Source: Gemmatimonadota bacterium (GTDB taxonomy: Bacteria > Gemmatimonadota > Gemmatimonadetes > Gemmatimonadales > GWC2-71-9). From it: a stretch of DNA of 34,402 nt. Under the pieces are notes generated by a model. It did not search any database. It was not told where the DNA came from and worked only from the letters and a program-made list of their open reading frames with translations. The translations under genes were made by a program, and so were the position numbers. The stretch is from NCBI GenBank assembly GCA_016794825.1, contig JAEUJH010000048.1, positions 1-34,402 of the forward strand, in the 5' to 3' direction. Position 1 is the stretch's first letter; each line of letters begins with the position of its first letter. Positions 16,013 through 25,958 of this stretch are shown piece by piece.

Positions 16013-17182
16013 ATGACCTTCCGGATCGAAGAGCCCCCGGCCCAGAACGCGCGGATGAAGGTGATCGGCGTGGGCGGCGGTGGCGGCAACGCCGTCAATC
16101 GGATGATCGAGGAGCAGCTGGTGGGCGTCGAGTTCGTGTCGGTCAACACCGATTCGCAGGCGCTCTCGAGCAACAAAGCCGATGTCAAGGTCCAGATCGG
16201 CAAGAAGCTGACCCGCGGCCTCGGCGCCGGCGCCCGCCCCGAAATCGGGCGGCAGGCCATCGAGGAAAACCGCGACGAGGTCCTCGAAGCCATGCAGGGA
16301 AGCGACCTGGTCTTCGTCACCTGCGGGATGGGCGGCGGCACCGGGACCGGTGCCGCTCCGGTCATTGCCCAGATGGCGCGCGACATCGGCGCCCTGACGG
16401 TCGGCATCGTCACCAAGCCCTTCCTGTTCGAGGGCAAGAAGCGGATGAAGCAGGCCGAAACCGGCATCATGGAGATGCGGACCCACGTCGACACCATGAT
16501 CGTGGTGCCGAACGAGCGGCTCCTGGCCGTGGTCGGAAAGGGCATCCTCTTCCAGGACGCGCTCAAGAAGGCCGACGAGGTCCTCCTCCAGGCCACCCAC
16601 GGCATCGCCGGCCTGATCACCGCCACGGGCATGATCAACGTCGACTTCGCCGACGTCCGGACCGTCATGCAGAACGGCGGCTCGGCCCTGATGGGCACCG
16701 GGATCGGCAAGGGCGACAACCGGGCCCTCGAGGCGGCCCAGCAGGCCATCACGAGCCCGCTCCTCGACAACATCTCGGTGGCCGGCGCGTCGGGCGCCCT
16801 GATCCACATCGTCGGCGGCGACCTCACCATGGACGAAGTCACCCACATGGCCGAGATCGTCCACGACGCGGTCGGCGACGACGCCGAGATCATCTTCGGC
16901 GCCACCATCGACCCCGTCATGCGGGGCGAAGTGCGGATCACCGTCATCGCCACCGGGTTCGATCGGGCCGTCACCGGCGACGTCCCGATGTCGACCATCG
17001 CCAGCCGGCCCAATCCGCAGGTGCTGCCGTTCCCGGCGCCGAAGCGGGTACCCGCCAATCCGCCGATGCCGCCCCAGGTGGCGCCGGTCAACCCCAAGCC
17101 GATCGTCCTGCCCCGGGCCGCCCAGCCGTCGGATGTCCCGGACATGGAGATCCCGACGTTCATCCGCCGCCAGATGGACTGA
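16013..17182 (+). CDS. ftsZ: Tubulin-like division GTPase FtsZ
   Basis: FtsZ polymerises into the Z ring at midcell. The 389-residue protein has the N-terminal nucleotide motif GVGGGGGNAVNRM, the tubulin signature G107-G-G-T-G-T-G113, and the T7-loop region DFADVRTVMQNGGSA. A Pro-rich linker of about 50 residues starts near 330. The conserved C-terminal peptide DVPDMEIPTFIRRQ binds FtsA and other partners. GAGAGG at 15995-16000 lies 12 nt before the ATG, a longer spacing than usual. The stop shares one base with the ATG of the next gene (TGATG), so the M23 peptidase is probably translated by coupling to ftsZ. Confidence 0.98.
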   Translation: MTFRIEEPPAQNARMKVIGVGGGGGNAVNRMIEEQLVGVEFVSVNTDSQALSSNKADVKVQIGKKLTRGLGAGARPEIGRQAIEENRDEVLEAMQGSDLVFVTCGMGGGTGTGAAPVIAQMARDIGALTVGIVTKPFLFEGKKRMKQAETGIMEMRTHVDTMIVVPNERLLAVVGKGILFQDALKKADEVLLQATHGIAGLITATGMINVDFADVRTVMQNGGSALMGTGIGKGDNRALEAAQQAITSPLLDNISVAGASGALIHIVGGDLTMDEVTHMAEIVHDAVGDDAEIIFGATIDPVMRGEVRITVIATGFDRAVTGDVPMSTIASRPNPQVLPFPAPKRVPANPPMPPQVAPVNPKPIVLPRAAQPSDVPDMEIPTFIRRQMD

Positions 17183-18456
17183 TGCGGCGGTTCGTCGCCA
17201 TCGGGCTGGCCCTCGCGGTCCTGGCCGCGGCGGCGATGTTCGCCGCCGCCGACGCGTGGCCCTGGCGACGCCTGGAGCCGGTGGCCACCGCCGCGGCCGC
17301 CCTCGAGCCGGCCCGGGCCTGGACCCGGAGCGACACCCTCCAGCCGGGCGAAACGTTAGGCGAACTCTTCGGCCGTCATGGGATCGGGGCGGTCGACCTC
17401 GAGGCGGTGGTCTCGCTCCTCGGGATCGATCCCCGGCGGGTCCGGGCCGGACAGGTCTTCGACTTCGGCCACCTCGACTCCGCCGCCGGGTCCACCGACG
17501 TGACCGTGCGGGTCCGGCCCGACCTCGAAACCCGGGTCGCCCGGTCGGACGATCGCTGGCTGGCGGAAGAACGACCGATCCGCTGGGACCGCCATCCGGT
17601 TCGGCTCGAGGGACGGATCGTCACCTCGCTCTACGACGCGATGACCGATGCCACCTGGTCGGAAGAGATCGAGGGCGGCGACCGGATCCGCCTCGCCTGG
17701 GACCTTGCCGACGTCTTCGCGTGGGCCGTCGACTTCACCCGCGACATCCAGCCCGACGACCGCTTCGTGGTGGTCTTCGAGCGCGAAGTGTCGGAGCGCG
17801 GCGAAACCCGACTCGGCCGGATTCTCGCCTCGCGCCTCGAGGTGGCGGGCCGCCAGATGGCCGCCTTCCGCTTCGAAACCCCGGATGGCCGAAGTCAGTA
17901 CTACGATGAAGAGGGCACCTCGCTCCGCCGGGCGTTCCTCCGCGCGCCGGTGGAGTTCCGGCGGATCGCCTCCGGGTTCAGTCGCTCCCGCAAGCACCCG
18001 ATCCTCGGCATCTGGCGCCGTCACCAGGGCATCGACTATTCCGCCGCGTCGGGCACCCCGGTGCTCGCGGCCGGCGAGGGCACCGTCGTCACCGCGGGGT
18101 GGTCGGGAGGGTACGGACGGATGGTGGAGATTCGACATCGGAGCGGGATCACGACCCGGTACGCGCACCTCCGCGGCTTCGCCAAGGGTGTGCGGGCCGG
18201 CGGGCGGGTCGGTCAGGGCGACGTGATCGGCTACGTTGGCGCCTCCGGTCTCGCGTCGGGCGCTCACCTCCACTACGAGTTCCGGCAGAACGGAGTAGCC
18301 CGCGATCCCAATCACGTCGATCTCGGCAGCGGCGAACCGGTGCCAGCCGACCTCCGTCAACCCTTCCAGGCCGAGCGCGATCGGCTCCGCGCGCTCCTCG
18401 ATCCGGCCCCGCCCTCGGCGCCCGTCGCGGTCGACGGTGTCGCCGGCGATCGCTGA
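17182..18456 (+). CDS. Membrane-anchored M23 (LytM-type) murein endopeptidase
   Basis: This 424-residue protein has an N-terminal signal anchor at about residues 4-24. Residues about 50-95 (SDTLQPGETLGELFGRHG, then RAGQVFDF) are LysM- or OapA-like. A mixed middle region follows, then a C-terminal peptidase M23 domain at about 265-390. Zinc and catalytic residues are intact: H281 and D285 in HQGIDYS, and the H362-L-H364 pair in GAHLHYEF. YAHL and GDVIGYVGASG are also typical. Such enzymes cut peptide cross-links in the periplasm or, if degenerate, activate amidases; the intact metal ligands argue for catalysis. One-base overlap with ftsZ suggests a role in septal wall splitting, which is inferred from context. 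A CGTTAGGC motif lies at 17354-17361. Confidence 0.9.
   Translation: MRRFVAIGLALAVLAAAAMFAAADAWPWRRLEPVATAAAALEPARAWTRSDTLQPGETLGELFGRHGIGAVDLEAVVSLLGIDPRRVRAGQVFDFGHLDSAAGSTDVTVRVRPDLETRVARSDDRWLAEERPIRWDRHPVRLEGRIVTSLYDAMTDATWSEEIEGGDRIRLAWDLADVFAWAVDFTRDIQPDDRFVVVFEREVSERGETRLGRILASRLEVAGRQMAAFRFETPDGRSQYYDEEGTSLRRAFLRAPVEFRRIASGFSRSRKHPILGIWRRHQGIDYSAASGTPVLAAGEGTVVTAGWSGGYGRMVEIRHRSGITTRYAHLRGFAKGVRAGGRVGQGDVIGYVGASGLASGAHLHYEFRQNGVARDPNHVDLGSGEPVPADLRQPFQAERDRLRALLDPAPPSAPVAVDGVAGDR
17354..17361 (+). repeat. CGTTAGGC motif, copy 5 (in the M23 peptidase gene)
   Basis: A perfect copy in the LysM-like region, read Thr-Leu(TTA)-Gly. Confidence 0.8.
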
Positions 18457-18468
18457 GCCAAGCCTCAC

Positions 18469-20259
18469 TTGTCGGTCGTAATCGTTCTGGTGGCAGCCGG
18501 GGTGCTGACCCTGGGAGCCTACCTGGGCCTCGAACGCCTCGGGAAGGCCGCGGCGCTTCCCGCCGCCCTCCGGTTCGTGGCCTGGTCGATCCTGGGCCTC
18601 CTCGTCCTCGATCTGTCCTGCGCCCGCCCGCCCGAAGCGGTCCGTCCGGTGGCGCTCCTCGACGCCTCGCTCAGCATGGGCGCCGCGGGCGGCCCGTGGG
18701 ACGCGGCACGCCGGGAGGCCGCCACCCTCGGCGAAGTCAGGCTGGTCGGCAGCCTCCACCCCGATTCGACCCCTGCCGGGGGCCGCTCCGCCATGGGGCC
18801 GGCCCTGGCCGCGGCCGCCGCGAGCGGTCGGCCCGTCTGGCTCGTCACCGACGGCGAACTCGAGGACGGCGCCGGATTGCCGGCCGAGTTGCTCCAGCAA
18901 GTCGGCGTCAAGGTCATCCGCCGCACCGCGCGACCCGACCTGGCCCTGACCCGCGTCGCCGGCCCCGATCGAATCGCGATCGGCGACACCCTGCGCCTCG
19001 ACGTCGACCTCTCGGGCTTCGATCTGGCCGATCGGAAGACGGCCACCGTCGACGTCAGCGCCGGCTCCACCCGGTGGTTGTCGCGGACGATCGCGCTGGA
19101 ACAGGGAAGCGGCACGGCCACGATCGAGGGACCGCTGCCCGCTGGCGTGGCGCCGGGGGCGCATCTGCTCACGGTCTCGGTTCGCGATCCGAACGACGCC
19201 GAGCCCCGGACCGATCAGCGCCTCCACGCGCTGGTGGTCCTGCCGACCCCCGGCATCGTGGTGGTCGCGGCCCCGGCCAGCTGGGAGAGTCGCTTTCTGT
19301 TCCGAGCCCTCGACGACGTCGCCGATCTGCCCGTCCGAGGGTACTTCTCGCTCGACGGTTCCCGATGGAGCCGCATGGGCGATCCGGCGCCCGTCTCCGC
19401 CGCGGAGGTCGAGCAGGCGGTGGGACGCGCCGACCTGTTGGTCCAATTCGGCGACCCACCCGACCGGGTCCGATCGAATCGCCCGCGCGCACGGTGGACC
19501 TGGCCGGCGACCTCGCGAACGAGCCCCGGCGTCGAAGGCGACTGGTACCTGGTCGCCGGCGGCGCTTCGCCGGTCGCTGGCGCGTTCATCGGCCTGCCGG
19601 TCGACAGTTTCCCGCCCGCCAGCGGACTCGTCGCCCTGAACCCGACCGGGCGCGACTGGGTGGGCCTCTCGGGTCAACTCAACCGCCGCGGAGTCGAGCG
19701 GCCCGCCATCCTGGGTCGCGACTCCGCCGGCCGGCGCGAGGTGATGGTCGGCGTAAGCGGACTGTGGCGGTGGGCATTCCGCGGCGGCGCCAGCGAGCAG
19801 GCGTATCGGGCCTGGGTGGCCGCCACCACCAGCTGGCTGCTGGCGGCCTCGGATTCGACCACCGGTCGGGCCCGGCCCGTTCACGCCGTGGTCCTGCAGG
19901 GCCGCCCGGTGGTGTTCGAGCGGCTTCGACCGGACCTGACGACCCTCCGGATCGAGCTGCGCGGCGGCGATTCCAGTCGCGTCGACACCCTTCGGTTCGA
20001 TGGCGCCGGCCGGGCGGCGTTGGCGCTTCCGCCGGGGCGGTGGAGTTACCGGCTGGAGGGCGGTGGCGCCGGCCTGCTCGGCGTCGAGGTCTACTCGGAC
20101 GAATGGCTGCCCCGCCCGGTCACGGTGGCCGACCGGAGTCCGGTGACGTCGGCCCCGGCCGGCCGAGCGCCGCTCCGGGATCGGCTCTGGCTGTTTGGCC
20201 TGGCCATCCTGGCGCTCTCCGGCGAGTGGTGGTGGCGACGCCGTTCCGGCCTCCGCTGA
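18469..20259 (+). CDS. Membrane protein with a VWA-like DxSxS motif (BatA-type architecture)
   Basis: The protein has 596 residues. Two hydrophobic segments occur at about 2-19 and 36-54, followed by a large extracytoplasmic part and a last transmembrane helix just before the basic C-terminus (LWLFGLAILALSGEWWWRRR). Residues near 64 read VALLDASLSMG, the D-x-S-x-S metal site of von Willebrand factor A domains. This two-helix, VWA-like, C-terminal-helix layout resembles BatA-like or glutamine-amidotransferase-like membrane proteins. I do not recognise a named family. The start is a TTG 12 nt after the M23 gene with no visible Shine-Dalgarno, so the exact N-terminus is uncertain; a GTG at the VAAG position would also preserve the first helix. 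It sits between the division genes and ftsY. Confidence 0.7.
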   Translation: MSVVIVLVAAGVLTLGAYLGLERLGKAAALPAALRFVAWSILGLLVLDLSCARPPEAVRPVALLDASLSMGAAGGPWDAARREAATLGEVRLVGSLHPDSTPAGGRSAMGPALAAAAASGRPVWLVTDGELEDGAGLPAELLQQVGVKVIRRTARPDLALTRVAGPDRIAIGDTLRLDVDLSGFDLADRKTATVDVSAGSTRWLSRTIALEQGSGTATIEGPLPAGVAPGAHLLTVSVRDPNDAEPRTDQRLHALVVLPTPGIVVVAAPASWESRFLFRALDDVADLPVRGYFSLDGSRWSRMGDPAPVSAAEVEQAVGRADLLVQFGDPPDRVRSNRPRARWTWPATSRTSPGVEGDWYLVAGGASPVAGAFIGLPVDSFPPASGLVALNPTGRDWVGLSGQLNRRGVERPAILGRDSAGRREVMVGVSGLWRWAFRGGASEQAYRAWVAATTSWLLAASDSTTGRARPVHAVVLQGRPVVFERLRPDLTTLRIELRGGDSSRVDTLRFDGAGRAALALPPGRWSYRLEGGGAGLLGVEVYSDEWLPRPVTVADRSPVTSAPAGRAPLRDRLWLFGLAILALSGEWWWRRRSGLR

Positions 20260-20293
20260 GTTCCCCCCGGGGCCGACGCCAGGCCGCCCCGAC

Positions 20294-20301
20294 TAGATTT
20301 G
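20294..20301 (+). promoter_or_regulatory. Probable -10 element of ftsY, positioned for a leaderless mRNA
   Basis: TAGATTTG ends 4 nt before the ftsY ATG (20306). With a normal distance of about 7 nt from the hexamer TAGATT, transcription would begin at the start codon itself. It matches the TAnnTTTG element of Bacteroidota promoters. I see no -35 hexamer at the expected distance, and there is no Shine-Dalgarno before ftsY. Confidence 0.45.
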
Positions 20302-20305
20302 CCTC

Positions 20306-21241
20306 ATGGCCAGTTCTCGCGTAACCCAAGGGAAAAAGCTCTCGCTCTGGGGCCGGATCAAACGGCTGGCGTTGACCGACGTCGGCGCGCTGGTCCGCGG
20401 CTTCAAGGCGGCCGACATCGAGGCGATCGAACGGACGCTGCTCGAGGCCGATTTCGGCGTTTCCGCCACGACCGATCTGGTCGACCTGCTCGAGGTCGAG
20501 GTCCGGAAGGGGCGCCTGAAGTCCGAGGACGACCTCAAGCGAGCCATCGTCGATCGAGTGGCCGACATGCTCAAGGCGCCATCCGATCCGGCGACGCTTG
20601 CCCGACCGGCGTCGGGCCCCACGGTCCTGCTGGTGATGGGCGTCAACGGAACCGGGAAGACCACCACGGTGGCCAAACTGGCCGCCCGCTACCGCCGCCA
20701 GGGCGATTCCGTCCTGCTGGTGGCCGCCGACACCTATCGGGCCGGCGCGATCGATCAGTTGAAGACCTGGGCCGACCGGATCGGAGTCCCCTGCGTCAGC
20801 GGCGCCTCCGGTGGTGACCCCGCGGCGGTGGCGTTCGACGGCCTCGAGGCCGCGACGGCCCGGGGGGCGAGCCTCGTCATCATCGACACGGCCGGGCGCC
20901 TCCACACCCAGGAGGGTCTGATGGACGAGCTTCGGAAGGTGGGGCGCGTCATCGGCCGGAAGATCCCCGGGGCACCGCACGAGTCCTTCCTGGTACTCGA
21001 CGGCACCGTGGGTCAGAACGCCATCCAGCAGGCCCGCCTCTTTACCCAGGCCATTGCCCCGACCGGTCTCGTCATCACCAAGCTCGACGGCACCGCCCGC
21101 GGGGGCGCGGTCGTGGCCCTTCGGCGCGAACTGGCCGTGCCGGTCCGGTTCATTGGCCTCGGCGAGGGGCTCGAGGATCTCGCCCCGTTCGATCCCCGCC
21201 GCTTCGCCGAGGAACTGGTCGAGGCGGGAGCGGAGGAGTAG
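20306..21241 (+). CDS. ftsY: Signal recognition particle receptor FtsY
   Basis: FtsY is the SRP-GTPase that docks ribosome-nascent-chain complexes at the membrane. The 311-residue protein has a short basic N-terminus and lacks the long acidic A domain of E. coli FtsY. An N domain follows (about 15-95, with LLEADFGVSATTDLV). In the G domain, G112-V-N-G-T-G-K118-T is the P-loop, AADTYRAGAIDQL is the insertion-box region, D194-T-A-G-R198 is G3, and T258-K-L-D261 is G4. The C-terminal GLGEGLEDLAPFDP is diagnostic for FtsY over Ffh. It starts 46 nt after the VWA-like gene, with a promoter-like TAGATTTG abutting the ATG. recG follows after 27 nt. Confidence 0.96.
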   Translation: MASSRVTQGKKLSLWGRIKRLALTDVGALVRGFKAADIEAIERTLLEADFGVSATTDLVDLLEVEVRKGRLKSEDDLKRAIVDRVADMLKAPSDPATLARPASGPTVLLVMGVNGTGKTTTVAKLAARYRRQGDSVLLVAADTYRAGAIDQLKTWADRIGVPCVSGASGGDPAAVAFDGLEAATARGASLVIIDTAGRLHTQEGLMDELRKVGRVIGRKIPGAPHESFLVLDGTVGQNAIQQARLFTQAIAPTGLVITKLDGTARGGAVVALRRELAVPVRFIGLGEGLEDLAPFDPRRFAEELVEAGAEE

Positions 21242-21268
21242 GGCCGGCCGGGCAGCGGATCGTCCCTC

Positions 21269-23341
<2,073 letters not shown>

Positions 23342-23362
23342 AAGAGCTGTTTCGTTCCGTAA

Positions 23363-23716
23363 ATGTCGAAAAGAGACTCTATGGTCGGCGCCCTCAAGCT
23401 GCTGTTCGGTTCCATCCTCGTGGCGATGCTGTACGTCACCGTCACCGCCAGCCTCCAGGAGGGCGTCTTCGCGGCCGGCGCCCGGTTGTGGCCTGACCTC
23501 TGGTTCCGGGCCACCCTGGCCGACGCCTACTTCGGGTTCGTCACCGTCTTCGTCTGGATTGCCTGGCGGGAGCGATCGCCGCTGGCCCGGGGGGTCTGGT
23601 TCGTCCTCCTGATGACCCTCGGCAACATCGCGATTGCCGGGTACGTCCTGGCGGCCCTCTTCCGGCTCCAGCCCGGCCAAGGGGTCGAGGCCCTCTTTGC
23701 GAGGCGTCCGGCGTGA
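23363..23716 (+). CDS. DUF1475-like small membrane protein
   Basis: This 117-residue protein has three hydrophobic segments (about 9-28, 48-68 and 78-100). The opening LKLLFGSILVAMLYVTVTASLQ and the DAYFGFVTVFVWIAWRE segment resemble the DUF1475 family, whose function is unknown. The start could be 23363 or the in-frame ATG at 23381 (MVGALKLLFG), which looks closer to the family's usual N-terminus. A 4-nt GTGA overlap joins it to the DUF1295 gene. DUF1475 and DUF1295 genes are often neighbours in clusters linked to lipid modification, but no fatty-acid enzyme is present here. Confidence 0.7.
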   Translation: MSKRDSMVGALKLLFGSILVAMLYVTVTASLQEGVFAAGARLWPDLWFRATLADAYFGFVTVFVWIAWRERSPLARGVWFVLLMTLGNIAIAGYVLAALFRLQPGQGVEALFARRPA

Positions 23717-24510
23717 ACACCATCGGATCGACCGGGGCGGCCGCCGCCTGGGGCTTTGGCCTGGCCATCGCCTCGTTGACCGTGGTCTGGCTCGGGAGCC
23801 TCTGGCGCCGGGATGCCAGCCTGGTCGATCGGTTCTGGGGGGCCGGATTCGTGGTCCTGGGAGCCTGGTATTGGGCGACGGCTCCCGAAGCCTCGAGCAG
23901 CTGGGGCTATCGGGCGGTGCTGTTCGGGCTGGTGGCGGTGTGGGGGATCCGTCTTTCGGCCTACCTGACCTGGCGGAACTGGGGCCACGGCGAGGACTAC
24001 CGCTACCGCGCCATGCGGGCTCGTGGGGGGCCCCGGTGGCCCTGGGTCAACCTGGTGACCGTGCACTGGCTCCAGGCGACGATCCTGTGGTTCGTCTCCC
24101 TCCCGCTCCTGGTCGGGCTTCGGTCGACTGGCCCCGTTTCCATGCCCCTGGTCTGGCTCGGCGTGGCGGTCTGGGCAGTCGGGTTCTACTTCGAAGCTCG
24201 GGGCGACTGGGACCTGGCCCGGTTCCGGGCCGACCCCGCCAACCGGGGCAAGGTCCTCGATACCGGCGTCTGGCGCTACACCCGCCACCCGAACTACTTC
24301 GGCGACGCGGCCGTCTGGTGGGGCCTCTACCTCGTGGCGACCGCCGCGGGGGCCGCCCTTACCCTGGCGAGCCCGGTGGTCATGACCCTGCTCCTGCTCA
24401 AGGTGTCGGGCGTGGCCTTGCTCGAGAAGAAGCTGGTCGACACCAAGCCGCAGTACCGGGAGTACGTCCGCCGGACCAGCGCCTTCCTCCCGCGCCCCCC
24501 GAAGCCATGA
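23713..24510 (+). CDS. DUF1295-family integral membrane protein
   Basis: This 265-residue protein has about six transmembrane helices. The motifs DASLVDRFWGAGFVVLGAWY, WGIRLSAYLTWRNW, GEDYRYRAMR and especially DTGVWRYTRHPNYFGDAAVWWG followed by LLEKKL and YREYVRRTSAFLP place it in DUF1295. That family shares a fold with steroid 5-alpha-reductase and isoprenylcysteine methyltransferase-type enzymes. The substrate is unknown. The start is a GTG overlapping the DUF1475 gene by 4 nt, and the stop overlaps the Nudix ATG by 4 nt. Confidence 0.88.
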   Translation: MNTIGSTGAAAAWGFGLAIASLTVVWLGSLWRRDASLVDRFWGAGFVVLGAWYWATAPEASSSWGYRAVLFGLVAVWGIRLSAYLTWRNWGHGEDYRYRAMRARGGPRWPWVNLVTVHWLQATILWFVSLPLLVGLRSTGPVSMPLVWLGVAVWAVGFYFEARGDWDLARFRADPANRGKVLDTGVWRYTRHPNYFGDAAVWWGLYLVATAAGAALTLASPVVMTLLLLKVSGVALLEKKLVDTKPQYREYVRRTSAFLPRPPKP

Positions 24511-25082
24511 TCGTCGACGATCGGGCTCGGAGTCTCCACGAGCTGTTGGACGGTTTCGAACGGGTCGCCGGAATGTTCCCGGACCCCGACGAGGCGGCCC
24601 ATGCCGGCGCCATCCTCGAGTTGATCCGCACCACGCCCGCGCCGTGCTCGAGCGCCCAGTACCACCCGGGGCATCTGACCGCCAGTGTGCTGCTCGTGGC
24701 GCCAGCGGCCGGCCAGGTACTCCTGATTCATCACCCGACGCTCGGGCGGTGGCTCCAGCCCGGCGGGCACATCGACCCGGACGACCCGACCATTTCGGCC
24801 GCCGCGGCTCGCGAGGTCCTCGAGGAAACCGGCCTGTCGGTCCAGCTCGATCCGGGGCCCTTCGATCTCGACGTCCATCCGATTCCAACCCGACCGGATC
24901 GGCCCGGGCACCTTCATTTCGACGTCCGGTTCCTGGCTCGGCTCGATGGGCTGCCAGCCCCGGGCGGGGGAGAGGGCATCGTGGCGCGCTGGTGCCCGCG
25001 CGCCGTCGCGTTCGAGTTGGTGGACGATTTGGGGTTGCGGCGGATGCTGGCCAAGGTGGTCGCCGCCGGGTGGCTTCGCTAG
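24507..25082 (+). CDS. Nudix hydrolase
   Basis: This 191-residue soluble protein has a Nudix box reading GGHIDPDDP, then seven residues, then REVLEETGL. The REVxEETG catalytic metal-binding segment is intact. The upstream Glu of the classical GX5E motif is replaced by Asp, with one extra residue in the spacer. Nudix enzymes hydrolyse nucleoside diphosphates linked to a second group; the substrate cannot be read here. The start at 24507 comes from a 4-nt ATGA overlap with the DUF1295 gene; the longer open frame upstream is a shadow of it. The stop codon interlocks with that of the convergent gene in CTAG at 25079-25082. Confidence 0.88.
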   Translation: MIVDDRARSLHELLDGFERVAGMFPDPDEAAHAGAILELIRTTPAPCSSAQYHPGHLTASVLLVAPAAGQVLLIHHPTLGRWLQPGGHIDPDDPTISAAAAREVLEETGLSVQLDPGPFDLDVHPIPTRPDRPGHLHFDVRFLARLDGLPAPGGGEGIVARWCPRAVAFELVDDLGLRRMLAKVVAAGWLR

Positions 25083-25666
25083 CTGGCGGTAGCGTCCCCT
25101 GGTTCCGCCGGTCCCGAACCGGCCACCGGCGCCGAATCGGGCGAGGGTCGCGCGTCACGGGCCGCGAGCCAACTCAGGAACGGCAGGACCGCCCCCCAGA
25201 CCACGGCCAGCGCCAGGTAGGTGGCCCAGCGGGCCGGGGCAAACTGAACCGCGCCGAGGCCTTCACCGGCCCGAAAGGCCAGCGGGCCGCCCACCGCGCC
25301 GACCAGCCCGCCCAGCAAGGGCCGGCCCTGCAGGCGGCTGAGCCCGCCCCGGAGCAGGGTGGCGAACTGGGCCCAGAGGGCCGCGATCCACGGGGGGCAG
25401 AGCCAGGGGACGGCTCGCCAGGGGCTGGCGTAGGTGAGGAGCCCGGCGGCCTGGAATCCGGATTCGAGGACGACTCCAAGGGCGCTGGCCACCAGGATGA
25501 GGCGGAGTTCGCGGGCGGGATCGAGAGCCGCCTGCAGGTGCAGCAGGATCAGCGCCGCCGCCACCCCAACCCCGAGCCACGGGTGACCGTTGGCCGCCCC
25601 GAGGACGCAGGCAAACCACCCGATCTGCTGCCCGACAAAATTGACGGCGGGGTGGTTCATGCCCAC
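25079..25666 (-). CDS. DUF2878-like integral membrane protein
   Basis: This 195-residue protein has five to six hydrophobic segments. The start NFVGQQIGWFACVLGAANGHPWLG, the central segment with LGVVLESGFQAAGLL, and PPWIAALWAQFATLL followed by GGLVGAVGGPLAFRAGEGLGAV resemble DUF2878, a family of unknown function often found near DUF1295 genes. Two ATGs (25666 and 25660) could serve as the start. It is convergent to the Nudix gene, sharing CTAG as overlapping stop codons. A Pro/Ala/Ser-rich tail ends the protein. Confidence 0.75.
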   Translation of the reverse strand: MGMNHPAVNFVGQQIGWFACVLGAANGHPWLGVGVAAALILLHLQAALDPARELRLILVASALGVVLESGFQAAGLLTYASPWRAVPWLCPPWIAALWAQFATLLRGGLSRLQGRPLLGGLVGAVGGPLAFRAGEGLGAVQFAPARWATYLALAVVWGAVLPFLSWLAARDARPSPDSAPVAGSGPAEPGDATAS

Positions 25667-25706
25667 CCCGCCGTCGCGGACGAGTCACCGGGTCGGACCG
25701 GGCTGG

Positions 25707-25958
25707 TTACATTGCCACGGCGGGCTGCCGGATCTCCTCTTCGACGGGCCGTTCGCGGAACTCGAAGTGCGCCGCCTGGACGGTCTCGTAGTCGCGGGCG
25801 GTCCGAATCCGGGTGATGCGCCGACCGAAGATGTCGACTCGGCGGGTGGTGACCCCGGGGAAGATCGGACTGACGTCGTACCACATGTTGGCGGAGAGGC
25901 GCGGGTAGCGGAGCGTGTGCTCGGGCTTCAGGCGGGCTTGCATCTGCGACGACATCAT
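25707..25958 (-). CDS. Unrecognised 83-residue protein
   Basis: On the minus strand an open frame begins MMSSQMQARLKPEHTLRY and ends RPVEEEIRQPAVAM. I prefer the ATG pair at 25958/25955, because GAGG at 25963-25966 sits 4-7 nt upstream. The frame remains open further upstream but without a ribosome binding site. The product has no signal peptide or transmembrane helix. It is rich in Arg and aromatic residues, with a beta-like central part (TTRRVDIFGRRITRIRTARD). I do not recognise a family. It lies 40 nt upstream of the DUF2878 gene on the same strand and may be co-transcribed with it. Confidence 0.55.
   Translation of the reverse strand: MMSSQMQARLKPEHTLRYPRLSANMWYDVSPIFPGVTTRRVDIFGRRITRIRTARDYETVQAAHFEFRERPVEEEIRQPAVAM

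Noticed and set aside
17356-19884. 842-codon minus-strand open frame opposite the M23 and VWA-like genes
   Set aside because: The translation is Arg/Gly/Pro-rich without motifs, and the plus strand carries recognisable domains.
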